Shown here piece by piece: positions 6,256 to 13,123 of a stretch of 20,004 bases of DNA. The stretch is taken from positions 1-20,004 of the forward strand of contig DATAEK010000189.1 of NCBI GenBank assembly GCA_036258055.1, read 5' to 3'. Within the stretch, counting starts at the first letter, position 1; every line of letters starts with the position of its first letter. Below the pieces are notes generated by a model, which was not told where the DNA came from, did not search any database, and saw only the letters and a list, made by a program, of their open reading frames with translations. Source of the stretch: DATAEK01 sp036258055. GTDB lineage: Bacteria; Acidobacteriota; Vicinamibacteria; Vicinamibacterales; 2-12-FULL-66-21. The position numbers were made by a program, and so were the translations under genes.

Positions 6256-8484
6256 TCACCGGAAATGATCCGCGACCAGTACGTCGCGCTCCCAGCTGTC
6301 AATGTGGCTGCCGAGCGCCCACCGGCCGTCGCGTGACACGGTGAGCACTCGGCTGACTCCTATTCGCGTCACCGTGAATGGAAGCGTGCCGATGCGGCGG
6401 GTGCGACCATCGGCAAAGTTGTAGAAGTCCACGGCATCAGCCGCGCCGCGTGTCGACGCCCGACCGGGATCGCCAGTCAAAAAGACGATACCCGTGTTGG
6501 TGATGTCCCACGCGCCGGGCGTGACGCCTGAGAACACAACGGCCTCTGGCCCGCCAGCGGCAGGGACCTGCTTGAGCGATCCGACGCTGTCGAAGGTATT
6601 GCGGCGGGGACGATCGACGTAGTAGATGGTCCGACCATCGGCGGCCTCGCGAGGCTCACAGCCTCCGTGAGTCGTGAGCTGCACCGAGGTTCCGCCCGCC
6701 GCCGGCATCCTCCAGATTTCCGATCGCCCTGACACATTCGACGCGTAGTAGATCCATCGGCCGTCGCGCGACCACTCCGGATCCGACTCACGCGCGGGCG
6801 CGTCGGTCAGGCGTCGGAGCGGCCCGCCACTGTCGCTCACGACGTAGATGTCGGCGTTGCCGGCGACGACAGCGTCAAGGGCGAGCGAACGGCCATCCGG
6901 CGACCACGAGCCGACGTTGATGGACGCGCCTTCGAACGCGGTCACGCGGCGAATCCGCGATTCGTTGCGGTCGGCGACCCAGACCTGTTGATTCCCGCTA
7001 CGGTCGGACGTGAACGCCACTCGAGCCCCGTCCCGCGAGAATCGCCCGGGAGCGTCGATGCGGGTTGCGTCGCAGAACCGTGTGACGCTCGAGATTGCTC
7101 CTGACGCCACCGGCACTTGGAGATCGATCAAGCGAAGGCCGATGTCAGGTTGGCCATACCCGACGGCCAGACGGAACGTGTGGCCGGAGCGTTCGCGCGA
7201 CACCGATGCGGAATTCACACCGATCGGGATACCGGGCACGATCGCGCCTGGCTCGTGGCCGAGGGCAGCTATTCGAAAGATGCGAATACCGCTCGTGTCG
7301 GCTTGCGAATAGAGAATGTCCCGCCCGTCTGGTGTCCATGTGACGCTGCCAATGCCCGGGGACCACTCGGTACGGCGCGTGGCTTCACCTCCACCTGTCG
7401 GGACAAGGAATAAGGCCGCCTGATCGGACTGTGACCATCTCACAAAGGCGAGCGTCTTGCCGTCAGGAGATACGCCCGGAAACCGATCGTCGAATCCGGA
7501 CGAGGGCCACGTCAACTGACGGCGCGCCCCGCTCTGCAAGATGTGCTGGAACACCGCCGTGCCGTTCGGCGTGCGGTCGCCTACCAGGAGAGACTGACTG
7601 TCGGGGGTCCAGGCGGGTGATGTGCCGACCGCGTCCGACACCTTCTGCTCCGGCCCACCAAGGGGAGACACGACGAAGACACCCGCGCTCACACCACCGT
7701 CACGACGAGAGAACGCGATCAGTTGTCCGTCCGGCGACCAGGCTGCCCACGTCTCGTTGAAGAGCGGTGTATCAGTAAGTCGCCGCAGCGCGTCGCCATC
7801 AACGGCCTTCACCCACAAGTCGGCGAGGCTGTTCGATGCCGGGCCGCTCCACAGGAACGCCACAAAATTCCCATCGGGCGAGAGACTGGGTACGCCCTCC
7901 GTCCCCGGGAAGGACGTCACGGTCAGGATACGCATCGGCGGCGCGTCTGATCGTGAACCACGCAGAACGCCCACGCCGATCAGCGCGATGGCGCCCACCA
8001 GGATGCTTCCAGCGCCGAGCAGCCACGCACGCGACCAGCGCCGGGGCGTGACAACCGTCGACTCTGGGGGAGCACGCTGTGAGGGATGGCGGCTGTGGTC
8101 GAGCGGCGACGCAACCGGCGCGTTCGTTTCGAACAGCGGTGTGTAGCTGCCCTTACGAACGGAGATGATGATCGGATCGTGGGGAGCGGAGACATAGTAC
8201 TCTCGAAGCTTATCGCGAAGGCGCCGAGCGTCCACGCGCACGATCGGATCCGCGGCGGTGTTGAAGTCCACGCCTTTGCCGTACACTTCGAGAGCGAGCA
8301 CCTGCTCTTTGAGCGCCTCACCGTGGCCGTCCAACGTTTGCTCGACGATGAATTTCAGGAAGGTGGTGAGGCGATCCGATCGGGAAAAGAGTTCGCTGGA
8401 AAGAATCCGAGCGAGTTCCGCCCGAACGGCAGCATCCATCGGATGAACCAGATCCACAGGACCTCTCTGGGCCTGACTAGCCAT
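6256..8484 (-). CDS. Membrane-anchored PD40 beta-propeller protein with N-terminal DNA-binding-like domain
   Basis: 742 aa from ATG 8484 (in-frame alternatives: GTG 8523 and ATG 8439; none has a good ribosome site). Residues about 18-120 form a compact domain (RSDRLTTFLKFIVEQTL ... KEQVLALEVYGKGVDF ... DPIVRVDARRLRDKLREYY ... SVRKGSYTPLF) common at the N-terminus of acidobacterial sensor proteins. Its end resembles an OmpR-type recognition helix and wing. A single membrane helix follows (about 153-174, LLGAGSILVGAIALIGVGVL). The rest is about nine TolB/WD40-like repeats with the S-P-D-G-x-x-[ILV]-[AV]-F signature (for example SLSPDGNFVAF, AAWSPDGQLIAF, PEWSRDGRWIYYAS), giving one or two propellers outside the cytoplasm. 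It is divergent from the amidohydrolase at 8692. I infer a CadC-like one-component regulator, unproven. A plain TolB-like scaffold role is the alternative. Confidence 0.82.
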   Translation of the reverse strand: MASQAQRGPVDLVHPMDAAVRAELARILSSELFSRSDRLTTFLKFIVEQTLDGHGEALKEQVLALEVYGKGVDFNTAADPIVRVDARRLRDKLREYYVSAPHDPIIISVRKGSYTPLFETNAPVASPLDHSRHPSQRAPPESTVVTPRRWSRAWLLGAGSILVGAIALIGVGVLRGSRSDAPPMRILTVTSFPGTEGVPSLSPDGNFVAFLWSGPASNSLADLWVKAVDGDALRRLTDTPLFNETWAAWSPDGQLIAFSRRDGGVSAGVFVVSPLGGPEQKVSDAVGTSPAWTPDSQSLLVGDRTPNGTAVFQHILQSGARRQLTWPSSGFDDRFPGVSPDGKTLAFVRWSQSDQAALFLVPTGGGEATRRTEWSPGIGSVTWTPDGRDILYSQADTSGIRIFRIAALGHEPGAIVPGIPIGVNSASVSRERSGHTFRLAVGYGQPDIGLRLIDLQVPVASGAISSVTRFCDATRIDAPGRFSRDGARVAFTSDRSGNQQVWVADRNESRIRRVTAFEGASINVGSWSPDGRSLALDAVVAGNADIYVVSDSGGPLRRLTDAPARESDPEWSRDGRWIYYASNVSGRSEIWRMPAAGGTSVQLTTHGGCEPREAADGRTIYYVDRPRRNTFDSVGSLKQVPAAGGPEAVVFSGVTPGAWDITNTGIVFLTGDPGRASTRGAADAVDFYNFADGRTRRIGTLPFTVTRIGVSRVLTVSRDGRWALGSHIDSWERDVLVADHFR

Positions 8485-8561
8485 CGCGCGACCAGCATAG
8501 CATCCGATCCAGTAGGCTGGCACATCGGCGCGACGCGAGCACGAACAGGGCCGAATCCGGA

Positions 8562-8639
8562 TTAGTCCTGAGTAGTCGCCAAAGTGGAGAGCGATTCGGC
8601 GTCCGCACCGGTCTACACTACGGCGTTAGTCGCTACTAA
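8562..8639. promoter_or_regulatory. Repeated TTAGTC elements with a palindrome in a divergent intergenic region
   Basis: The 207 bp between the divergent PD40 and amidohydrolase starts holds TTAGTC at 8562-8567, TAGTCGC at 8573-8579, and TAGTCGC again at 8627-8633 inside the inverted repeat TTAGT-CGCT-ACTAA (8626-8639). Repeated half-sites between divergent genes are what an operator for a local regulator looks like. The elements are short and could be chance. Confidence 0.3.
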
Positions 8640-8691
8640 TAGGCGCTGAGCGGCAAGATCTGCTACGCTTCGCACCCCCGCAGGAGGATGC

Positions 8692-10146
8692 ATGGCCGTC
8701 TTCCCTGGCTGTCGTGTGATCGCCGCTCTCGTCGTTCTGCTGGTGACGCTCCCCGCGATCGTACGACCTCAATCACAGGTGGTCGTCTTTACGCATGCGA
8801 ACGTGATCGACGGCAGCGGTGCCGAGATGGCCCGCGACATGACCGTCACGATTGCGGACGGACGGATCAGCGATCTGCAGGCATCGGGAACATCGGCACC
8901 CCCTTCGTCCGCTCGCGTCATCGACGCGACGAACAAATTCCTGATCCCCGGGCTGTGGGACATGCACGTCCATTGGTACGACGCGCGGTTGCTCGGCCTG
9001 TTCCTCGCGAACGGCGTGACCGGCATTCGCGTCATGTGGGGCATGCCACTCCACCTGGAGTGGCGCTCGAATTTCAACGCCAGCACACTCGTCGGGCCGC
9101 GCATGTTCATCGGGAGCGCGATTTTCGACGGTCCCAATCCGGTCTGGCCGCGATCAACCGTCATTAGCGACGCGGCGGAAGCAAAGGCGGCGGTCGCGGC
9201 GGCGAAGCAAAATGGGTACGACTTCATCAAGGTGTACAACCGCCTGTCGCGTGATGCGTATTTCGCGATCGCGGAAGAATCGGCGCGGCAAGGTCTCAGC
9301 TTCGCCGGTCACGTGCCGAATGCCGTCACGGCGGGAGAGGCCTCGGATGCGCATCAGAAGAGCATCGAGCACCTCACCGGTATTCTATCGAGCGTTTCCA
9401 GCGCGGAGGCGGAGGTGCGGAAACGCGCGGCGGAGGTGTCAACGGCCGGTAACGCTGCCGTTGGCATCAGTGCGGAGAGCCGGGCTGCGCTCCGGGAGCT
9501 TCAAGAGCGCATCCTCGCGACCTATGACGCCGAGAAGGCCTCCGCCCTTTACGCGCGCTTCGTGCGCAACGGCACTTGGATGTGCCCGACCCTCGTCGTC
9601 CTGCGATCAGGCGCGTCGTTGGACGATCCGTCATTCGTCGCGGATCCGCGATTGAAGTACATGCCGCCGGGGATCCGGACGTCCTGGGACCCCGCAAACG
9701 CTCCGCTCTTCAAGACCAAGACCGCCGCTGACTACGAGGTCGGTCGCCGAACGCTGCGGAAGCAGTACGAAGTGGTCGGTGCGATGAACCGCGCGGGCGT
9801 GCGCATCATTGCGGGAACCGATGTCCTGAACCCATTCGTGTTCCCCGGCTTCAGCCTGCACGACGAGCTGGCGCTGCTCGTGGAGGCGGGGATGACGCCA
9901 GCACAGGCGTTGCGCGCCGCCACTGGTGGAGCGGCCGAGTTCATGGGACGAAACGACGTCGGGATCGTGAAGCGCGGCAACCTCGCTGACCTCGTGCTCC
10001 TTGACGCGAACCCGCTCGAAAACATCCGCAACACGACCAGGATTGCCGCGGTGGTGGCGAACGGGCGTCTCTACGATCGCACGGCACTCGACCGCCTGCT
10101 GGCGGACGCGGAAAAAGTCGCAAATCCCGGTGCGGGCATGGACTAA
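8692..10146 (+). CDS. Secreted amidohydrolase (imidazolonepropionase-like metal-dependent hydrolase)
   Basis: 484 aa from ATG 8692, preceded by AGGAGG at 8682-8687 (4-base spacing). A signal peptide is clear (CRVIAALVVLLVTLPAIVRP). The amidohydrolase-superfamily metal site is visible in order: H92-x-H94 in WDMHVHW, K180 in FIKVY (the carboxylated lysine), H207 in FAGHVP, H227 in SIEHL, and D377 in AGTDVL. The C-terminus closes the small beta domain (GNLADLVLLDANPLENIRNT), as in imidazolonepropionase-like and Xaa-Pro-dipeptidase-like members. It should hydrolyse a C-N bond in an amide, cyclic imide or dipeptide outside the cytoplasm; the substrate cannot be read from sequence. The cupin gene follows 46 bp downstream and may be co-transcribed. 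The PD40 membrane protein is divergent upstream and could be its regulator. Confidence 0.92.
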   Translation: MAVFPGCRVIAALVVLLVTLPAIVRPQSQVVVFTHANVIDGSGAEMARDMTVTIADGRISDLQASGTSAPPSSARVIDATNKFLIPGLWDMHVHWYDARLLGLFLANGVTGIRVMWGMPLHLEWRSNFNASTLVGPRMFIGSAIFDGPNPVWPRSTVISDAAEAKAAVAAAKQNGYDFIKVYNRLSRDAYFAIAEESARQGLSFAGHVPNAVTAGEASDAHQKSIEHLTGILSSVSSAEAEVRKRAAEVSTAGNAAVGISAESRAALRELQERILATYDAEKASALYARFVRNGTWMCPTLVVLRSGASLDDPSFVADPRLKYMPPGIRTSWDPANAPLFKTKTAADYEVGRRTLRKQYEVVGAMNRAGVRIIAGTDVLNPFVFPGFSLHDELALLVEAGMTPAQALRAATGGAAEFMGRNDVGIVKRGNLADLVLLDANPLENIRNTTRIAAVVANGRLYDRTALDRLLADAEKVANPGAGMD

Positions 10147-10192
10147 CTTGAGTGGAACAGTGACGTCATGCTGAGAGGGACTGAACGCCGCG

Positions 10193-10519
10193 ATGCAGAC
10201 GCAAATCATCACGAAGCGGGACGACTTTCTGGTTCGTCGGCTCGTGCTCGAGCCGGGTGAGGCGATGCCGTGGCACCGGGACACCTGTCACCGATTCTCG
10301 GTGGTCGTGCGCGGCGACGAACTAACCATCGAGATGCGCGACACGGGCGAGCGCGACACGTTCGCCGTTCATCCCGGCCTGGCGGATTGGGATTGCCCGC
10401 AGCCGCGGGTCCATCGCGGCGTGAACAGCGGAACGTCGACCTACGAAGAGGTCGTGCTGTTCTTCCTCGACCCTCCCGGCATCGACCCTCAGCCAGAGGA
10501 AACGGTAGCAGCCTGTTAG
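10193..10519 (+). CDS. Small single-domain cupin protein
   Basis: 108 aa. The sequence has the cupin barrel pattern: LVLEPGEAMPWHRDTCHRFS with H28 and H33 as likely metal ligands of motif 1, VVVRGDELTIEMRD as the following strands, and a closing histidine in PRVHRGVN as the motif 2 position. Length fits a stand-alone cupin, which may bind a metal, act as an isomerase or dioxygenase, or only bind a ligand. A purine-rich AGAGGGA lies about 14 bases before the ATG, rather far for a ribosome site. It is 46 bp after the amidohydrolase on the same strand, suggesting one transcript, and ends 11 bp before the convergent STAS gene. Confidence 0.8.
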   Translation: MQTQIITKRDDFLVRRLVLEPGEAMPWHRDTCHRFSVVVRGDELTIEMRDTGERDTFAVHPGLADWDCPQPRVHRGVNSGTSTYEEVVLFFLDPPGIDPQPEETVAAC

Positions 10520-10530
10520 GACCCTTCTCC

Positions 10531-10947
10531 CTAACCCTGCGCTGCAAAGCTACGCAAGGCGTCGCCCTCAGATTCAAATACTTCGATGACCCGATCGAGC
10601 TTCGTCACGTCGAGCAGTCGCCGAAAACCCGGAACGACCTCGCAGAGCTTCAGCATGCCGCCGGCATTTCTACTGGTCTTGAAGCCCTCAACAATCTCAC
10701 TCAGCCCAACACTGTCGATGTAATGCACATCGCGAAGGTTCAGCAGGATCTTACGCGAACCGCGTTGCACTACTTGCCGAATCGCGTTCAGCAACTGGTC
10801 TGAAGCTTCAGAAAAGGAGATCGGACCACCTCGTACATCGAGAATAACGACGTCGTCAACGAAGCGCTCGACGATATCCCGCCAATGCGTCGTCACGATA
10901 ATTTCCGTCAGCCTCGGCTTTCCGGGCGACTCAACTGATGACAGCAT
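10531..10947 (-). CDS. STAS-domain protein, anti-sigma-factor antagonist type
   Basis: 138 aa from ATG 10947; the conserved domain begins near residue 28, so a later GTG (V18) could be the true start. The STAS core is visible as VVILDVRGGPISFSEASDQL, then KILLNLRDVHYIDSVGLSEI, which carries D78-S79, the position of the serine that is phosphorylated by an anti-sigma kinase in SpoIIAA/RsbV proteins. Such proteins bind and switch an anti-sigma factor or partner kinase in the cytoplasm. No kinase, phosphatase or sigma factor is encoded next to it in this window, so it is an orphan here. It converges on the cupin gene with an 11-bp gap. Confidence 0.85.
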   Translation of the reverse strand: MLSSVESPGKPRLTEIIVTTHWRDIVERFVDDVVILDVRGGPISFSEASDQLLNAIRQVVQRGSRKILLNLRDVHYIDSVGLSEIVEGFKTSRNAGGMLKLCEVVPGFRRLLDVTKLDRVIEVFESEGDALRSFAAQG

Positions 10948-11349
10948 ATCTCAGCCGACCCCCACTGAAGCGCGCTCGCCAAAACCGATACCGGCCTTCA
11001 GCGTCAGTTCGCGTGTACACGTCGGCTCCGTCATGATTGTTGGAACTGTAGAGCACGGCCATGTTCACAGCGGGCCGGCGTCCCTCCGCAGTGCTCTCAA
11101 AGACAACACCCGACAGGACAGGTGAGTCGGATGTTCGTGGCTGTTCTGCCTCCGTTCAGCCGCGAGAAGTATGACAGACCCTTGACATCGTGATGGGCCG
11201 GCGGCATGAAAATACCGGAATCTGGGAAACGGATTCACCAGCACCACTTGAAGGCGAGCATCGGGGAAGTCGACCATGACGGCGAGAGCCGCGCGGCACA
11301 GTCCAGTGTCGCGCCTATCGTGCAGGCGCGGTCTTCTCAAGGATCCGAT
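10948..11349. other. Gene-poor gap between STAS and membrane-protein genes
   Basis: No convincing gene. A minus-strand reading just upstream of the STAS start includes SNNHDGADVYTRTDAEGRYRF (about 10975-11035 region), whose end resembles the T-D-A-x-G-R-[FY]-x-F motif of carboxypeptidase-regulatory-like domains. It is too short and isolated to call. Plus-strand frames give nothing recognisable. Confidence 0.35.
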
Positions 11350-11556
11350 ATGACGTTGACACGTCCCAACCCTGTTGCCGCATGTTTCGCCGCCGAGAAG
11401 GCGGCCGGCGCCGACGCGCTGGCTCGTTTCAACCAGTGCTTCGCCGCTGTGCCGCGGGCGTCATCGGCCCCCCTCGAGGGGCTTCGACAGTGTGCCAGCG
11501 CGACGCAATCGTTCCGCCCAGGTATGCAAGCGGGACGAGTGAAAAAAGAAACGTGA
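11350..11556 (+). pseudogene. Possible remnant of an NTF2/SnoaL-like protein gene
   Basis: From ATG 11350 the frame reads MTLTRPNPVAACFAAEKAAG, then ADALARFNQCFAA, resembling the start of small SnoaL/NTF2-like proteins (M-T-L-x-x-P-x-P-[IV]-A-x-Y-F-A-A-x-x-x-x-D-A-D-A-[LV]-A-x-C-F-A). After about 35 residues the likeness fades, and the frame stops at 11556, far short of the usual 110-130 aa. Its 3' half is antisense to the membrane-protein gene. It may be a truncated gene or a chance match; I give it as a low-confidence remnant. Confidence 0.25.
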
Positions 11557-11866
11557 GGTGATACCAGACAGGAAATCTGGCCCAGAGCATGATGTGTTGG
11601 GGGATGAACAGAGCCAGAAGAATCAGCCCCGTCGTCAATGCTGCCAACCTCGATCGCCGGGCGACGAATGCCGCGAGCCATCCCGCAGCCAGCGTCGCCA
11701 GAGCGCCGATTGAGAGGCGCGCAAACATCATCGGCAGCGTAAATGTCATCGCGTCGGCGACCGCCGCATATTCGGGCCACGTGCCGCGCAGGATCAGGCC
11801 GGCGACTGTGGCGATGACCATGAAGGCCACAAGTCCCGCGACGACGGCGAGCATGCCGTTTTTCAT
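11429..11866 (-). CDS. Small four-helix membrane protein of unknown function
   Basis: 145 aa from ATG 11866; AAAGAGGA (11871-11878) sits 4 bases upstream and supports this start over the TTG at 11881. Four hydrophobic segments are evident: MLAVVAGLVAFMVIATVAGL, the MMFARLSIGALATLAAGWLA region, LAALTTGLILLALFIPQHIM, and the LTFLFSLVPLAYLGG region. The conserved-looking pieces R-x-x-W-P-E-Y, FARL and PxWYHLxFL are seen in uncharacterised small inner-membrane proteins of many bacteria; I know no function. The last 20 or so residues are hydrophilic and probably not conserved. It lies 84 bp downstream of the AraC-type regulator on the same strand, so joint transcription or direct control is possible. 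Confidence 0.75.
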   Translation of the reverse strand: MKNGMLAVVAGLVAFMVIATVAGLILRGTWPEYAAVADAMTFTLPMMFARLSIGALATLAAGWLAAFVARRSRLAALTTGLILLALFIPQHIMLWARFPVWYHLTFLFSLVPLAYLGGTIASRWHTVEAPRGGPMTPAAQRRSTG

Positions 11867-11950
11867 GGTGTCCTCTTTCAAACGATCGGCGCAGTTCTCC
11901 GCTCAATCGCGCGCGATGGCCGCGCGCTGATACCGATCGTCGTTCGGATT

Positions 11951-12751
11951 CTAAAGACCGTCGTCGCAGCGGGTCTTGGAAAAATCGGACACCGAGGTCG
12001 AGGCCAGACGCCGCGGTGTTTCACCGGCGAACCGCCCCAGTTCCACGGTCAAATGCGCTTGATCGAAGTACCCGGTCTCCGATGCCAGCAGCGCGCCTGA
12101 CTGGCTCGGTGCGTGCTCGATCTCCTTCAGGGTTGCCTGAAATCTGACGACGTTCGCAAAGCTCTTCGTGCCATAGCCGACCCAGAGGCGCATGAGGCGG
12201 TTCAAGTGACGGGGACTCATGCCGCATCGGCTGGCAACATCCGAGACTCGTACAAGGCCGTGCTCGCGCTCGATCTCGTGTACTGCTTTGGCTACGGCAG
12301 CGTGCACGCTCGCGTTCCGAAGGCGCTCGACGAGAAATCGTTGGAGCGCATCAATGTACCGGATGGGCGTCGGCGGGTCGATTTCCGAAGTGACGAGTTC
12401 GCGAAATGGTTTGGCGGCGGTCAGCTTGATGCGGCGGCCGACCGTCTGGTGAGTGGGGATTCCGGTCAGGATGAACGACACGCCAGGGCGCATTCGTACA
12501 CCGACGAGGGTTCCCGGAGACGTGAACCGACGCTCGTCGGGCCGCAGGAGCGGACCGCGAAGCACCCATCCTGAGGGCTGGCCTTTCTGCAGCTGAATCG
12601 AGATCGACGTGCTGCCATCGGGCACGACGCGGATCGTCGCGTTTCCTTCCGATGTGACGACCCAGAAGCATCCGACATAGGGATGCAGTGCCTCGGTCGC
12701 CTCATGGAACCGAATCTCCGCGCGATCGACGAGCGTGCTGGTGATGCTCAT
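11951..12751 (-). CDS. AraC-family transcriptional regulator
   Basis: 266 aa from ATG 12751; GGAG about 10 bases upstream and the start of the conserved N-terminal domain support it over the longer frame from 12799. The N-terminal half (RFHEATEALHPYVGCFWVVT ... PDGSTSISIQL ... VGVRMRPG) is the DUF6597-type sensor domain of AraC regulators, with the typical P-D-G and G-x-R-x-x-P-G signatures. The C-terminal half has two helix-turn-helix units: VRVSDVASRCGMSPRHLNRL (about 168-187) and LLASETGYFDQAHLTVELGR (about 221-240), the latter with the family Y-F-D-Q-A-H-x-x-x-E-x-x-R-F pattern. It is a cytoplasmic DNA-binding regulator of unknown signal. The membrane protein downstream is the nearest candidate target. 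Confidence 0.88.
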   Translation of the reverse strand: MSITSTLVDRAEIRFHEATEALHPYVGCFWVVTSEGNATIRVVPDGSTSISIQLQKGQPSGWVLRGPLLRPDERRFTSPGTLVGVRMRPGVSFILTGIPTHQTVGRRIKLTAAKPFRELVTSEIDPPTPIRYIDALQRFLVERLRNASVHAAVAKAVHEIEREHGLVRVSDVASRCGMSPRHLNRLMRLWVGYGTKSFANVVRFQATLKEIEHAPSQSGALLASETGYFDQAHLTVELGRFAGETPRRLASTSVSDFSKTRCDDGL

Positions 12752-13123
12752 CCCTCGGATCTCCGACAAGCCAAATTCTACGCCTCGAGCGCATCGCAAC
12801 GGCTGGCAAAGCGATATGGACCATCAGCCGTTCGAGGTGCTCCGTATCCTCCCTTGCTGCCTCACGCGTAATGACCAACAGGGACATCGCGAGCTGATCG
12901 ATCCGACTGAGGCGTTCGCGCAGCAGATTTGTGAGTTCGACATCTGCGCGCCGGCAGGGATCACGCGAGGTCGAGACCGGCCGAGTTGTACGCGAAGTTA
13001 CACGACGATCACAATCCGGACACGCACAACCCGTATTGTCTCAGCCCGAACTTGATCGCGAGCAAGCCGCGGTCGTCGTTCGTCGGTGCTCGCGAGCGAG
13101 TGCGACGAGAAGAGGAGGAAGAC
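12752..13123. other. Intergenic region upstream of the propeller/phosphatase operon
   Basis: No gene is called. The plus frame of the next gene stays open back to a stop at 12932-12934 and reads, among other things, AKLHDDHNPDTHNPYCLSPN, which looks protein-like but matches no family I know. The strong ribosome site for the next gene lies inside this region (13113-13118), so the upstream extension is probably not translated as part of it. Divergent promoters for the AraC gene and the operon should lie here; no clear -35/-10 pair was seen. Confidence 0.4.
13113..13118 (+). promoter_or_regulatory. Ribosome binding site AGGAGG deciding a GTG start
   Basis: AGGAGG lies 5 bases before GTG 13124. 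No comparable site precedes the upstream in-frame TTG at 12986. The GTG start also places the positively charged residues and hydrophobic segment at the very N-terminus, as expected for an exported protein. Confidence 0.8.

Noticed and set aside
10516..10534. Weak inverted repeat TTAGG...CCTAA between the cupin and STAS stops, as a bidirectional terminator
   Set aside because: Only five base pairs with a 9-base loop, AT-rich stem and no T-run; too weak to call.
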